Program-made: the position numbers and the translations under genes | Shown here: piece after piece, positions 35,856-43,790 of the stretch | Numbering within the stretch: the first letter of the stretch is position 1 | How the letters are laid out: every line of letters begins with the position of its first letter | Source: JAWXUU01 sp044426085 | GTDB taxonomy: Bacteria; Bacillota; Clostridia; Christensenellales; CAMQZB01 | NCBI GenBank assembly: GCA_044426085.1 | Contig: JAWXUU010000009.1 | Coordinates: 1 to 64,000 of the forward strand | DNA: 64,000 bases | Direction: 5' to 3' | Notes under the pieces: model-generated | Databases searched by the model: none | Seen by the model: the letters and a program-made list of their open reading frames with translations, nothing else | Told to the model about the DNA's origin: nothing

Positions 35856-36252
35856 TGTTTTCCTCGCTGTTTATCTTTTTTTCGAAATCCAAATCTACCA
35901 CTTCTTCCGCTTTGAAAAGAACGCCCAAAATACGCACGTCAACTGCTGTCACTTTGAACTTTGTCATAGTTTCCACTGCTGTTTTCACAGCTTCTTGCAC
36001 TTTGAATGCAACTTCAGGAACTATCACAGAATCGTGGACGTAGATAGACAAATCGCAATAAACTTTATCGCCATCGAAGTCTATTTTTATTTTTTGCAAA
36101 TAGGTTTCTTTGTTTTGATCTTCTTTTATAATATTTGGTGCAACACCTTCAACTTCCGACACTGCAACCGTTGCAATATCTGTTAGAATGCTTAGGTCGT
36201 ATGTTGTCCTTCCTTTGTTGGATTTTGATTTATCTTTATTAAAAACTGCCAT
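35848..36252 (-). CDS. Asp23/Gls24 family envelope stress protein
   Basis: The protein has 134 residues. It contains ILTDIATVAVSEVEGVAPN and the later DLSIYVHDSVIVPEVAFKVQEAVKTAVE pattern (DLSIYVHDSVIVPEVAFK), both typical of Asp23/Gls24 (DUF322). Such proteins sit at the inner membrane face and respond to alkaline or envelope stress. It is the first gene of the cluster running to ispA and is commonly next to nusB. The promoter is just upstream. Confidence 0.92.
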   Translation of the reverse strand: MAVFNKDKSKSNKGRTTYDLSILTDIATVAVSEVEGVAPNIIKEDQNKETYLQKIKIDFDGDKVYCDLSIYVHDSVIVPEVAFKVQEAVKTAVETMTKFKVTAVDVRILGVLFKAEEVVDLDFEKKINSEENNA

Positions 36253-36290
36253 GTTTCACCTCTTTATGATATTTATAATTACACTTTGAT

Positions 36291-36319
36291 TATTATACCA
36301 TATAACATTATATTTTTCA
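36291..36319 (-). promoter_or_regulatory. Sigma-A promoter of asp23-nusB-folD-xseA-xseB-ispA
   Basis: The minus strand reads TTGAAA-N17-TATAAT with TGG directly before the -10 (extended -10). It is 38 bases before the asp23 start and divergent to the MarR gene promoter. Confidence 0.8.
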
Positions 36320-36412
36320 ATCACATTTATGAATTTTTTACTATTTTTTAACAATAATACACATTATACATTATTTGGTACTATTTAGTTACATCTTTTT
36401 GCTGTGTTGATA

Positions 36413-36441
36413 TTGACTTTTGACTTAAAATGTTGTATTAT
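36413..36441 (+). promoter_or_regulatory. Sigma-A promoter of the plus-strand MarR-family gene
   Basis: The sequence is TTGACT-N17-TATTAT, 24 bases before the chosen ATG at 36466. Confidence 0.78.
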
Positions 36442-36465
36442 TTTACTAAAGCAAAGGAGGATGTC

Positions 36466-37002
36466 ATGAAAAGAGGAAATTCAAGATTGCTATCTATTTC
36501 TTATGTCAGAGAATTATTTAACAATGCAATCTCCAAAGATTATGGATTTAATTATCACGAAATTGCTGCCCTTGTTTACATCAAAGCAAAGGGGACTGTT
36601 TCGCAGAGCATGCTTGTGAAAAGACTTCGAATGGATAAGTCTTCTGTCACGAAAATTGTTAATAAATTTGTCGATGCAGGACTTGTTAAGCGTGATTTTG
36701 ACCCGCTTGATTTGCGGTATCGCGTTATTATGCCAACGGAAAAACTTATGGAAATCAATATTCCAAAATCAAGTTTCACCGACTGCTTTTTCGAATATGT
36801 TATGCAAGACTTATCAAAAGAAGAAATCGACGTGATTTATCGCGCCGTTTCAAAAATATATAACCGCGCAAAGGCTGAGCAACGCAACGATTTCGAAGAC
36901 CTTATCGCACACGTTGCCAAAACGGAAGAAATGCTTCGCGCTTCTAGTGACGATTTTACTGATCCAGAAGATATCACCGAAGAAATTTCGTTGCAAGATT
37001 GA
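36466..37002 (+). CDS. MarR-family transcriptional regulator
   Basis: The protein has 178 residues. The winged helix is at about 35-95: YHEIAALVYIKAKGTVSQSM, LVKRLRMDKSSVTKIVNKFVD as recognition helix, and DLRYRVIMPT as wing. A longer, acidic C-terminal tail (DDFTDPEDITEEISLQD) is unusual. I start at the ATG at 36466, directly after AAAGGAGGATGTC; a frame 12 codons longer has no ribosome binding site and would begin inside the -10 region. No adjacent target gene is obvious; it stands alone with its own terminator. Confidence 0.88.
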   Translation: MKRGNSRLLSISYVRELFNNAISKDYGFNYHEIAALVYIKAKGTVSQSMLVKRLRMDKSSVTKIVNKFVDAGLVKRDFDPLDLRYRVIMPTEKLMEINIPKSSFTDCFFEYVMQDLSKEEIDVIYRAVSKIYNRAKAEQRNDFEDLIAHVAKTEEMLRASSDDFTDPEDITEEISLQD

Positions 37003-37124
37003 TTGTTAGAACGAGAAAATTATTAAATAAATTATATTATAAATTGAAAATATGACATTATAAATTGAAAATATAGCACGTCTTTTATCGACATGTGAAA
37101 TCGACATTTCTTATTACGAATATC

Positions 37125-37157
37125 AAAAGCAGAAGATTGCTCTTCTGCTTTATTTTT
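37125..37157 (+). terminator. Terminator after the MarR-family gene
   Basis: The perfect stem AAAGCAGAAGA / TCTTCTGCTTT with loop TTGC is followed by ATTTTTTT. The 120 bases between the stop and the hairpin contain a short repeat (ATTATAAATTGAAAATAT, nearly twice) and no gene. Confidence 0.85.
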
Positions 37158-37201
37158 TTGCTTATTTTTATTTTATTAATTTTTATATATGCCCTATCGG
37201 G

Positions 37202-37684
37202 TTATTTGCTTTTTTTGTTTGCTTTTTCTTTTATTGGTTTCACTTTGAAGTGAGAAGACCTTTTGGCAGCTAGTGTGATAAAGTCGTATGACCATGCAAG
37301 GAAATACAAAATAAGTGGCAAAAGCATGATTGATTGATAGAAAACGTTATATGAAAGTGCAGTTTCCTTTGATACTTGATCGAACAAGAACCACGCCATT
37401 ATTGCGCCAATAAGAAAGACAATGCCTTTTATTCCCGCACGGTATTTTGTGCCAAGATAAAAATCGTGCAGAGAAATCATGCCGCCGAAAACAGCCAAAA
37501 CGATTGCAGTAAACTGCGATTTTTCTGGATATTTTGTGACTTTAAGTTCGTTGAAAAAGTTGGTTCTCACCGCCACTTCTTCTGCCACTTCATATTCAAT
37601 TGGTGCTGGCTCGATATAAACTTTGATAGGTTTTCCATCGTCGCCCACTTCCATTCTGTATTCTTTATTTGATTTTTTACCCAT
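37202..37684 (-). CDS. TM2-domain membrane protein
   Basis: The protein has 160 residues. A charged N-terminus of about 55 residues precedes a TM2-type helical hairpin: VLAVFGGMISLHDFYLGTKY then GIKGIVFLIGAIMAWFLFDQ, with the short DFYLG-type turn of that family. A third hydrophobic segment (IMLLPLILYFLAWSYDFITL) follows, then a basic tail. Function of the family is not well defined. It starts two bases before the end of cutC is reached, so it is co-transcribed with cutC. Confidence 0.72.
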   Translation of the reverse strand: MGKKSNKEYRMEVGDDGKPIKVYIEPAPIEYEVAEEVAVRTNFFNELKVTKYPEKSQFTAIVLAVFGGMISLHDFYLGTKYRAGIKGIVFLIGAIMAWFLFDQVSKETALSYNVFYQSIMLLPLILYFLAWSYDFITLAAKRSSHFKVKPIKEKANKKSK

Positions 37685-37686
37685 AA

Positions 37687-38379
37687 TTATCTCCCGTATT
37701 CGCTTTCTAGGTTGCGAACTTTTGCAACAAAATCACATAGCATTTTTTTGTTCACACCAAGAACTTGAGAATTATTTTCCCTTACAGCTGTTCCAACGTG
37801 AAGCTCGCGCGCACCCGTTTGGAACACTTTTTCTACATTTTCGCCGTTGATGTTGCCACCCACGAGAAGTGTTGTGTTTTTAAGTGTTGATTTTATTTCT
37901 TTAATCTTTTCATAGTTTTGTGAAATATGCGTCACGCCACCCTTTGAAAGCACCCTTGCAAATCCAAGATTATCAAGCGTTTCGAAACTTTTCAAACTTG
38001 AAAACAAGTTTGAACATGCGTGAAAAGTGCATTCAAACCCATTTGTTTTTTCAAGCAAAATCGCCATGTTTTTATCATCTATCGCAAAATCTTCAGTTAT
38101 GCCACCGAAAACAAAGCCGTTTGGATTTAAGCTTTTATAAATTTCGATTTCTTTATTCATAATCAGCATATCATTTTCCGAAAGAAAAAAATCCTTGTTG
38201 TGGGTTCTTATCATGACGTTGACTGGGATATCTACCCTTTTGATAACTTCATCCGCAAAGCCAAATGAAGGGGTAAGCCCTTCTTCTTTAAAGCCCATGA
38301 TAAGTTCGATTCTGTCTGCTCCGCAGTCTTCAATCAAAAGTGCATCTTCAAGTGTTGATGCAATAACTTCAATTTTCAT
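37687..38379 (-). CDS. cutC: CutC-family protein (copper homeostasis family)
   Basis: This 230-residue TIM-barrel protein has MKIEVIASTLEDALLIEDCGADRIEL split as IEVIASTLEDAL and CGADRIELI, VNVMIRTHNKDF, the conserved FVFGGITEDFAID and TFHACSNLF motifs, and a C-terminal LHVGTAVREN. The copper link comes from early E. coli work and is disputed; function remains uncertain. It is followed by the TM2-domain gene. Confidence 0.92.
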   Translation of the reverse strand: MKIEVIASTLEDALLIEDCGADRIELIMGFKEEGLTPSFGFADEVIKRVDIPVNVMIRTHNKDFFLSENDMLIMNKEIEIYKSLNPNGFVFGGITEDFAIDDKNMAILLEKTNGFECTFHACSNLFSSLKSFETLDNLGFARVLSKGGVTHISQNYEKIKEIKSTLKNTTLLVGGNINGENVEKVFQTGARELHVGTAVRENNSQVLGVNKKMLCDFVAKVRNLESEYGR

Positions 38380-38397
38380 ATCTCACCTTTTATAAAA

Positions 38398-38423
38398 CGA
38401 AAGGTCACACAAGTGACCTTTCG
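38398..38423 (-). terminator. Terminator after the PTS IIC-IIB genes
   Basis: The perfect stem CGAAAGGTCAC / GTGACCTTTCG with a 4-base loop is followed on the minus strand by TTTTATAAAA. It separates the PTS operon from cutC. Confidence 0.85.
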
Positions 38424-38447
38424 AATTTATTTGATATTATTATCGTG

Positions 38448-38702
38448 TTAGTCGATAAGTTCTTCAAGTTCATCATAAACCGCTTGAACATGTGTTCCAA
38501 CGATAACTTGCAAAGAACCTTTGCCCATTTTAATCACACCCGGGCAGCCACAAGCTTTGATAGCTTTTTCGTCCACTATTGATGTATCTTCTAGGTCGAA
38601 TCTGATACGTGTTGAACAGTAATCTGCTTCTTCAACGTTGTCAGCGCCACCAACTGCTTTTAAAATATCTTTCGCCATTTGAGCGTAATTATATTTAGCC
38701 AT
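38448..38702 (-). CDS. PTS glucose-type IIB component (single domain)
   Basis: The protein has 84 residues. The phosphorylated Cys lies in EADYCSTRIRFDLED (about residue 28), which corresponds to the HC-x-T-R-x-R pattern of glucose/GlcNAc-type IIB, and ACGCPGVIKMGKGSLQVIVG follows. In most bacteria this domain is fused to IIC; here it is a separate gene 30 bases after IIC. Its partner IIA is divergent at 40317. Confidence 0.9.
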   Translation of the reverse strand: MAKYNYAQMAKDILKAVGGADNVEEADYCSTRIRFDLEDTSIVDEKAIKACGCPGVIKMGKGSLQVIVGTHVQAVYDELEELID

Positions 38703-38732
38703 TATCTTTTCTCCTATTTTACTTAGTTAATC

Positions 38733-39923
38733 TTATTCTTCTACTTCGTCGTCTTCTCTACCTGGAGTTTTCAAGTCGAATTTTACGATAAGGAATCTGA
38801 ATACTACGTAGTAGATGATTGCAAATGCAACGCCCATAACGCATAGAATCCACATGTTGTTTGAAAGTGGGTTGAAGATTGAAAGAACAAAGTCAACCGC
38901 GCCTGCAGAGAATCCGAAACCTGCTGTTGCATGAAGTGCTGAAGCAACTGCAAGTGAAACACCTGTTAGTGCTGCGTGAACAACATAAAGCATTGGAGCT
39001 GCGAACATGAATGCAAATTCGATAGGTTCTGTGATACCAACAACGATTGCTGTTGCTGCTGCTGAAAGCATGATACCTTTTGTTTTTGCTTTGTTTTCTG
39101 GTTTTGCAGTGTGAATCATTGCAAGACATGCTGCTGGAAGACCACACATCATGATTGGGAAGAAACCTGCTTGATACATACCAGTTACACCAACCACACC
39201 AGAGCCATCATCAATTGCTGATTGACCGCTTAGGAATGTTGTCAAATCGCCAATACCGATTGTGTCGAACCAGAATACGTTGTTTAGTGCGTGGTGAAGA
39301 CCTGTTGGAATCAACAATCTGTTGAAGAATCCGAATAGACCTGCGCCGAACCAACCAAGACCAACGAGCCATGTTCCGAATGCAACTAGCACTGAATAAA
39401 CAACTGGCCAGATGAAGAACAATACAACTGAAACAAGCATCATAACGAAAGATGTAAGGATTGGAACCAATCTTTTTCCGTTGAAGAATGCAAGCCATGA
39501 TGGAAGTTCTGTTTGATAGAATCTGTTATAAATTTCTGCCGCGATACAACCTGAAAGGATACCAACGAATGCATTGCCGATTGCTGAGAAAGCAAGTGCT
39601 TTATCAGAACCAACTTCCATGCCAAGAACTGATGTTCCTGATGGAGTTAGCATTGCGATAACTGTCATATAGCCAACAAAACCAGCAAGTGCTGCTGCAC
39701 CTTGGTTCTTTTTAGACAATCCAAATGCAACACCGATTGCAAATAGACATGCCATATTGTTGATGATCGCACCACCAGCGTTCATAAGGAATGTTGCGAT
39801 GATTCCGATAAATGCTGAATCAACTTGTTGCAATGCGTAAGCAAAGCCCATGAACAAACCTGCTGCTGGAAGTACGGCAACCGGCACCATAAGCGCCTTG
39901 CCTAGTTTTTGTACATACTTCAT
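38733..39923 (-). CDS. PTS glucose/N-acetylglucosamine-type IIC permease
   Basis: This 396-residue integral membrane sugar channel has about ten helices. It starts MKYVQKLGKALMVPVAVLPA, as in NagE/PtsG IIC, with GGAIINNMACLFAIGVAFGLS, LIPTGLHHALNNVFWF and AATAIVVGITEPIEFAFMF (the GITEPIEF motif of the sugar-binding site). I start at the ATG at 39923 after GAGGAGGCTTTAT. Sugar specificity (GlcNAc versus glucose) is not decided by what I can see. Confidence 0.92.
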   Translation of the reverse strand: MKYVQKLGKALMVPVAVLPAAGLFMGFAYALQQVDSAFIGIIATFLMNAGGAIINNMACLFAIGVAFGLSKKNQGAAALAGFVGYMTVIAMLTPSGTSVLGMEVGSDKALAFSAIGNAFVGILSGCIAAEIYNRFYQTELPSWLAFFNGKRLVPILTSFVMMLVSVVLFFIWPVVYSVLVAFGTWLVGLGWFGAGLFGFFNRLLIPTGLHHALNNVFWFDTIGIGDLTTFLSGQSAIDDGSGVVGVTGMYQAGFFPIMMCGLPAACLAMIHTAKPENKAKTKGIMLSAAATAIVVGITEPIEFAFMFAAPMLYVVHAALTGVSLAVASALHATAGFGFSAGAVDFVLSIFNPLSNNMWILCVMGVAFAIIYYVVFRFLIVKFDLKTPGREDDEVEE

Positions 39924-39939
39924 ATAAAGCCTCCTCATT

Positions 39940-40198
39940 TTCAATAATCTTTGATTATTGAATCTTTTAAAAGTTTTTTATCAATAACACATTCCCCAAT
40001 GTGTTTATTGCCAATTAAAATGTTTGCGTTTTCACGCTCTTTATTGATTTATGCGTTTACCAATATTATGGTGTTTGTTTTTACCATATTATATCGTTAA
40101 TCTTCTTATTTATAGTATTATTTTGCAATCCCCTGACTGCATTAGTTTACAATTATTTAATATATTGTTATAATAACACAAAAATATCACATTGTCAA
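39940..40198 (-). promoter_or_regulatory. Promoter and long hairpin-rich leader of the PTS IIC-IIB operon
   Basis: The promoter TTGACA-N17-TATTAT is at 40170-40198 on the minus strand, giving an untranslated leader of about 240 bases. Two clear hairpins stand at the end: CAATAACACATT / AATGTGTTTATTG around CCCC (39982-40010), and TTCAATAATC / GATTATTGAA (39940-39962) only 17 bases before the start. Neither is a terminator. No gene is seen here. Confidence 0.7.
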
Positions 40199-40207
40199 TA
40201 CCCTTAG

Positions 40208-40244
40208 TTGAAATTTCAAGTAGTTTTTTCGTGGAATTTTCAAC
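40208..40244. promoter_or_regulatory. Two candidate operator palindromes between divergent PTS promoters
   Basis: TTGAAATTTCAA (40208-40219, a perfect palindrome) and GGAATTTTCAAC (40233-40244) lie exactly between the minus promoter (40170-40198) and the plus promoter (40262-40290). Their A/T cores flanked by GAA/TTC resemble operators of the RpiR/MurR sugar-phosphate regulators, but no regulator gene is adjacent. Confidence 0.6.
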
Positions 40245-40261
40245 TATTTTTCAAATAGGTA

Positions 40262-40290
40262 TTGACAAAGAACTCTTTGTGTTATATAAT
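40262..40290 (+). promoter_or_regulatory. Sigma-A promoter of the PTS IIA gene
   Basis: The sequence is TTGACA-N17-TATAAT, a perfect consensus, 26 bases before the ATG at 40317. The spacer contains AAAGAACTCTTT, itself a near palindrome. Confidence 0.88.
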
Positions 40291-40316
40291 TATAAAAAAG
40301 TGCATTGGAGGTTTTA

Positions 40317-40766
40317 ATGAAACAAATATTTGGATACTGTGACGGAAAAAGCTGTGCAATTGAAAGCGTTTCCGATCCTGTTTTTGCGGAAAAAATGCTT
40401 GGTGACGGACTTGCTATTGTGCCCGCTGGTGATTGCGGAATTATATCTGCCCCTTTTGACGGCAAAATTGTGCTGGTTGCGGGAACAAAACATGCGATTG
40501 GGATTTGTGACGAAGAAGGAACAGAGTTTTTGATTCATATTGGGATTGATACTGTAAAACTCGACGGTGCGGGTTTTGAAATTTTGACTGAAGTTGATGC
40601 AGACGTGAAAAAAGGTGCTCCACTTGCAAAGGTTGATTGGACGTATCTTAAATCGCAAAATCTCGACTGCTCTGTTATGCTTATCAACACCGATTATTCA
40701 ATAAGCGACTTAAAAAAGAATATTGATATTGATGTAAACTCAGAAGTTGTTTGCGGAGAATATTAG
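40317..40766 (+). CDS. PTS glucose-type IIA component (Crr-like)
   Basis: This 149-residue protein accepts the phosphoryl group from HPr and passes it to IIB. The active-site His is in EFLIHIGIDTVKLDG (about residue 87), and the second family motif SAPFDGKIVLVAGTKHAIG includes the other His. I start at the ATG at 40317, preceded by TTGGAGGTTTTA; a TTG-initiated frame four codons longer would put the start on the ribosome binding site. It is divergent from the IIC/IIB genes. Confidence 0.94.
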   Translation: MKQIFGYCDGKSCAIESVSDPVFAEKMLGDGLAIVPAGDCGIISAPFDGKIVLVAGTKHAIGICDEEGTEFLIHIGIDTVKLDGAGFEILTEVDADVKKGAPLAKVDWTYLKSQNLDCSVMLINTDYSISDLKKNIDIDVNSEVVCGEY

Positions 40767-40790
40767 GCAAAAAATCGGAGATTTTTTGCA

Positions 40791-41052
40791 ATTGAAAATT
40801 AAAAACAGGCTTCGCTCTGCGAGCTCGATAAAAATTAAAAATTAAAAATTAAAAATTAAAAATTGTGGTATAGCACTCGCGTTGCTCGTGCATGCTATTT
40901 ATTTGAAATTATAATAAGGAGCGTTACTTGTTGATAGTAACGCTCTTTCCATATTATATATAATTGAAAGCACGAGCCGAAGGCGAGTGCCTTACCACAA
41001 TTTTCAATTTTTATCGAGCTCGCAGAGCGAAGCCTGTTTTTAATTTTTAATT
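40791..41052. repeat. Full copy of the GTGGTAA inverted-repeat element flanked by two companion palindromes
   Basis: The companion palindrome is present on both sides in opposite orientation (GCTTCGCTCTGCGAGCTC near 40810 and GAGCTCGCAGAGCGAAGC near 41017). Between them lies the element: left arm GCACTCGCGTTGCTCGTGC, central hairpin GGAGCGTTACT / AGTAACGCTC, right arm with inner stem GAGCCGAAGGCGAG. This is the most complete copy in the window. Confidence 0.92.
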
Positions 41053-41096
41053 AACAAAACAAAGGTGTAGGAAATTTCCTACACCTTTGTTTTGTT
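41053..41096. terminator. Bidirectional terminator, perfect 44-base palindrome
   Basis: The two halves AACAAAACAAAGGTGTAG and CTACACCTTTGTTTTGTT match without loop or mismatch across GAAATTTC. On either strand the 3' half is T-rich. It ends panE (minus) and, beyond the repeat, PTS IIA (plus). Confidence 0.85.
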
Positions 41097-41102
41097 TAGT
41101 TT

Positions 41103-42026
41103 TTAATCATAAAATTGATACGCGCCTTCTACTGCGTGGATGAGGTTTACGATAAGGGTGTTATATGGGGTTGGAACGCCGTATAATTTTGCTTGCTCGA
41201 CAATCGCGCCGTTGATTGCGTCGATTTCCATTTTTGCACGGTTTTTTCTGTCTTGATACATTGAAGAATATCCTGCGCCCGCGGATTCGCAAACGCCTTT
41301 TACCATGTTCAAAACTTCCCTTCTATCAAAATATGTTCCGTCGGCTTCGGCAACTTCAACCGCTTCATAAACCAATCTTTTTGCAAAGTCCCATGCGTAT
41401 TGATTTTGCAACATATAACCAATTGGCGTTTCGATTAGTGCTGTGAATGTGTTGATTGAAAGGTTTACAAAAAGTTTAGACCAAATGACGCGTTGAACGT
41501 CATCTGAAACTTCCATTTCAAATCCAACATCAGCAAGAATTTTCGCAATTTCATCTATTTTTTCGCATTCTTTTGAGTTGCTTCCAATTGTTGTTGAGCC
41601 AATACCGCTGTGTTTTGTTACGCCACCGCCCATGTTGACTGCGTTGTTTTTTGTTGTGCCGATTATGATATTTTTTGTATCCACATATTGTGCAATCTTT
41701 CTATCGTGACCCGCACCGTTTTGCAATGTCATCACAACGGTGTTTTTGCCAAACAGTTTTTTGTTTGCCAAAAGCGCTGATTCGGAATAGTTTGTCTTTA
41801 CAAATATTATAACCAAATCAACATCGCTGTTGTATTCGCCCGACATTTCCGCTTGAATGTTTTTGAAGTTTTTCACTTCTGACCCCACTTGGATTGTCAC
41901 ACCGTATTGCCTTATTGCGTCAACTTGCGGTTGATATGAATCAATCAAAATCACCTCGTGATTTTGCGATAGGTAGCCACCGTATAAACAGCCCATTGCG
42001 CCCGCGCCGATAATTGCAATTTTCAT
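41103..42026 (-). CDS. panE: 2-dehydropantoate 2-reductase (ketopantoate reductase family)
   Basis: The protein has 307 residues. The N-terminal NADP-binding fold begins MKIAIIGAGAMGCLYGGYLS (GxGxxG); VKTNYSESALL and TLQNGAGHDRKI follow, and the C-terminal helical domain has KLFVNLSINTFTAL with the catalytic Lys. It makes pantoate for coenzyme A, though other family members reduce different ketoacids. I start at the ATG at 42026 with GGAGGACATAATTTT before it. The open frame extends upstream only because the 24-bp tandem repeat is in frame. Confidence 0.9.
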   Translation of the reverse strand: MKIAIIGAGAMGCLYGGYLSQNHEVILIDSYQPQVDAIRQYGVTIQVGSEVKNFKNIQAEMSGEYNSDVDLVIIFVKTNYSESALLANKKLFGKNTVVMTLQNGAGHDRKIAQYVDTKNIIIGTTKNNAVNMGGGVTKHSGIGSTTIGSNSKECEKIDEIAKILADVGFEMEVSDDVQRVIWSKLFVNLSINTFTALIETPIGYMLQNQYAWDFAKRLVYEAVEVAEADGTYFDRREVLNMVKGVCESAGAGYSSMYQDRKNRAKMEIDAINGAIVEQAKLYGVPTPYNTLIVNLIHAVEGAYQFYD

Positions 42027-42044
42027 AAAATTATGTCCTCCTTT

Positions 42045-42153
42045 GCTAGATATTATTATTTTCTTGTTGCTAGATATTATTATTTTCTTGTTGCTAGATA
42101 TTATTATTTTCTTGTTGCTAGATATTATTATTTTCTTGTTGCTAGATATTATT
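42045..42153. repeat. 24-bp tandem repeat upstream of panE
   Basis: The unit GCTAGATATTATTATTTTCT (plus TGTT) occurs four times without change at 42045, 42069, 42093 and 42117, then a partial copy at 42141. Because 24 is a multiple of three and no stop occurs in one minus-strand frame, it reads as an octapeptide repeat (SSNKKIII) ahead of panE. No spacers, so not CRISPR. Confidence 0.95.
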
Positions 42154-42218
42154 AGCGTAAAAAAAATTACGCTTTTTATTACAACAAAAAAGGGACTCAC
42201 CTTGCGGTTTGCCCCTTT
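42154..42218. terminator. Terminator after tsf and a neighbouring AGCGTAA hairpin
   Basis: On the minus strand AAAGGG(GCAAACC...)CCCTTTTTT at 42189-42218 ends the rpsB-tsf transcript. Next to it is AGCGTAA / TTACGCT (42154-42173), whose plus-strand reading is followed by TTTTATT. Confidence 0.7.
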
Positions 42219-42236
42219 GCTTTTTATTTTGTTTGA

Positions 42237-42899
42237 TTAGCCTTGCATTCTTGCGATTTCAGCTTCCACTTCACTTGAAAGGTCGTTTACTTTCTTTTCT
42301 AGGCCTTCACCCATTTCGTATCTTACGAATCTTCTTACAGAGATTTTTTCGCCGATTGTTGCTGTTGCTTCATTAACGACGTCTTTAACTGTTTTAGAAG
42401 GGTCTTTAACATATTTTTGTTCAAGAAGACAAATTTCTTCAAGGAATTTATTGATTCTGCCTTCAACCATTTTTTCAATTACGTTTGCTGGCTTTGGTTT
42501 TGGTTCGTTCAATGCTTGATGAGTCAAGATTTCTCTTTCTTTCGCAATTCTTTCTTGGTTTACTTCTTCAGCTGATACAAATTCAGGCTTTACCGCTGCG
42601 ATGTGCAATGCGATGTTTTTAACCAAATCTTTGAAGCTGTCTGATCTTGCAACGAAGTCTGTTTCACAGTTTACTTCAAGAAGTACACCGATTCTTCCGC
42701 CAAGGTGAATGTAGCTTTCAACAATACCTTCAGATGCGATTTTGCCTGCACGTTTTGAAGCTGTTGCCATACCTTTTTCTCTTAAAAGTACAACTGCTTT
42801 TTCAACATCGCCACCAACTTCTGTTAGGGCTTTTTTGCAATCCATCATTCCAACGCCTGTTTTTGCGCGTAGGTCCATTACGTCTTTATTTGTGAACAT
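42237..42899 (-). CDS. tsf: Translation elongation factor Ts
   Basis: The protein has 220 residues. It recharges EF-Tu by GDP/GTP exchange. The N-terminal TS-N/UBA domain has DVMDLRAKTGVGMMDCKKAL; the core carries the signature EGIVESYIHLGGRIGVLLEVNCETDFVAR (key part GVLLEVNCETDFVAR). The compact length is typical of Firmicutes with a shortened core. 51 bases after rpsB in the usual order. Confidence 0.96.
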   Translation of the reverse strand: MFTNKDVMDLRAKTGVGMMDCKKALTEVGGDVEKAVVLLREKGMATASKRAGKIASEGIVESYIHLGGRIGVLLEVNCETDFVARSDSFKDLVKNIALHIAAVKPEFVSAEEVNQERIAKEREILTHQALNEPKPKPANVIEKMVEGRINKFLEEICLLEQKYVKDPSKTVKDVVNEATATIGEKISVRRFVRYEMGEGLEKKVNDLSSEVEAEIARMQG

Positions 42900-42950
42900 G
42901 ATATTTTCTCCTATTTATTCGTTAAAAATTTTTTGGAAATTTTTATATTC

Positions 42951-43688
42951 TTACGCTTCTACTGCTGTAGCTTCAACTTCTGCTGCTGTCATAGCTGCTT
43001 CTTGTTCGCCACCTCTGCCTTCGATGATAGCATCAGCAACCATGCCTGCGATAAGTTTTACCGCTCTGATTGCGTCGTCATTACCAGGAATTACGTAGTC
43101 GATATCGTCTGGATCACAGTTTGTATCTACGATGGCAACGATTGGAATGTTAAGAGTTTTTGCTTCCAAAACTGCAATCGCTTCTTTTTTAGGGTCTACG
43201 ATGAAAAGTACGTCTGGAAGTTTTTTCATTTCTCTGATACCGCCAAGGTTAGTGTTCAATTTGTCGCGTTTTGCGTTCAAACCGATAACTTCTTTTTTAG
43301 GCAACAATTCGAATTCGCCATTTTTTTCCATGTTGTCGATTTCGTTAAGTTTTTCAATTCTTGTTCTGATTGTTTTGAAGTTTGTCATTGTTCCACCAAG
43401 CCATCTAGAGTTGATATAGAACATGTTTGCACGAAGTGCTTCTTCTTTGATTGCTTCAGACGCTTGTTTCTTTGTTCCTACGAACAAGAAAGTTTTGCCT
43501 TCTGCGCTTGCTTTTGAAATGAAGTTATATGCTTGTTCTGCAAGCACCACTGTTTTTTGCAAGTCGATAATGTAGATATCGTTTCTTGCTGCGTAGATAT
43601 ATCTCTTCATTTTTGGGTTCCAACGTTTTGTTTGGTGACCGAAGTGTACACCAGCTTCCAAGAGCTGTTTCATAGTTAAAATTGGCAT
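42951..43688 (-). CDS. rpsB: 30S ribosomal protein S2
   Basis: The protein has 245 residues. It opens MPILTMKQLLEAGVHFGHQT with KRWNPKMKRYIYAARNDIYI, and contains FVGTKKQASEAIKEEA and PDVLFIVDPKKEAIAVLEA, all S2 signatures; the C-terminus is Ala/Glu-rich. I start at the ATG at 43688 after ACAGGAGGAAATCTT; a longer frame runs through the leader and is not credible. Confidence 0.97.
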   Translation of the reverse strand: MPILTMKQLLEAGVHFGHQTKRWNPKMKRYIYAARNDIYIIDLQKTVVLAEQAYNFISKASAEGKTFLFVGTKKQASEAIKEEALRANMFYINSRWLGGTMTNFKTIRTRIEKLNEIDNMEKNGEFELLPKKEVIGLNAKRDKLNTNLGGIREMKKLPDVLFIVDPKKEAIAVLEAKTLNIPIVAIVDTNCDPDDIDYVIPGNDDAIRAVKLIAGMVADAIIEGRGGEQEAAMTAAEVEATAVEA

Positions 43689-43784
43689 AAGATTTCCTCC
43701 TGTTTTTTCCTCCCATTCGGCTTTTATGTTTCGCTCCAACCTGTGATTTGGCAACAGGAGCAACCGATATGGTGTGTTTTAGCC
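43689..43784 (-). promoter_or_regulatory. Structured leader of rpsB (candidate ribosomal-protein leader)
   Basis: The transcript between the promoter and rpsB is about 95 bases long and can fold: CGGTTGCTCC pairs with GGAGCGAA...GCCG, with CCTGT / ACAGG as the apical part. It ends 15 or so bases before the ribosome binding site. Autogenous control by S2 is possible but I do not recognise a named motif. Confidence 0.5.
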
Positions 43785-43790
43785 TTAAAT

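Noticed and set aside
42045..42153. CRISPR array
   Set aside because: The 24-bp units follow one another without spacers, and no cas gene is near.
42027..42200. A 58-residue N-terminal extension of PanE
   Set aside because: The extension is built from the 24-bp tandem repeat, while a perfect GGAGGA ribosome binding site and the MKIAIIGAG start lie at 42026.
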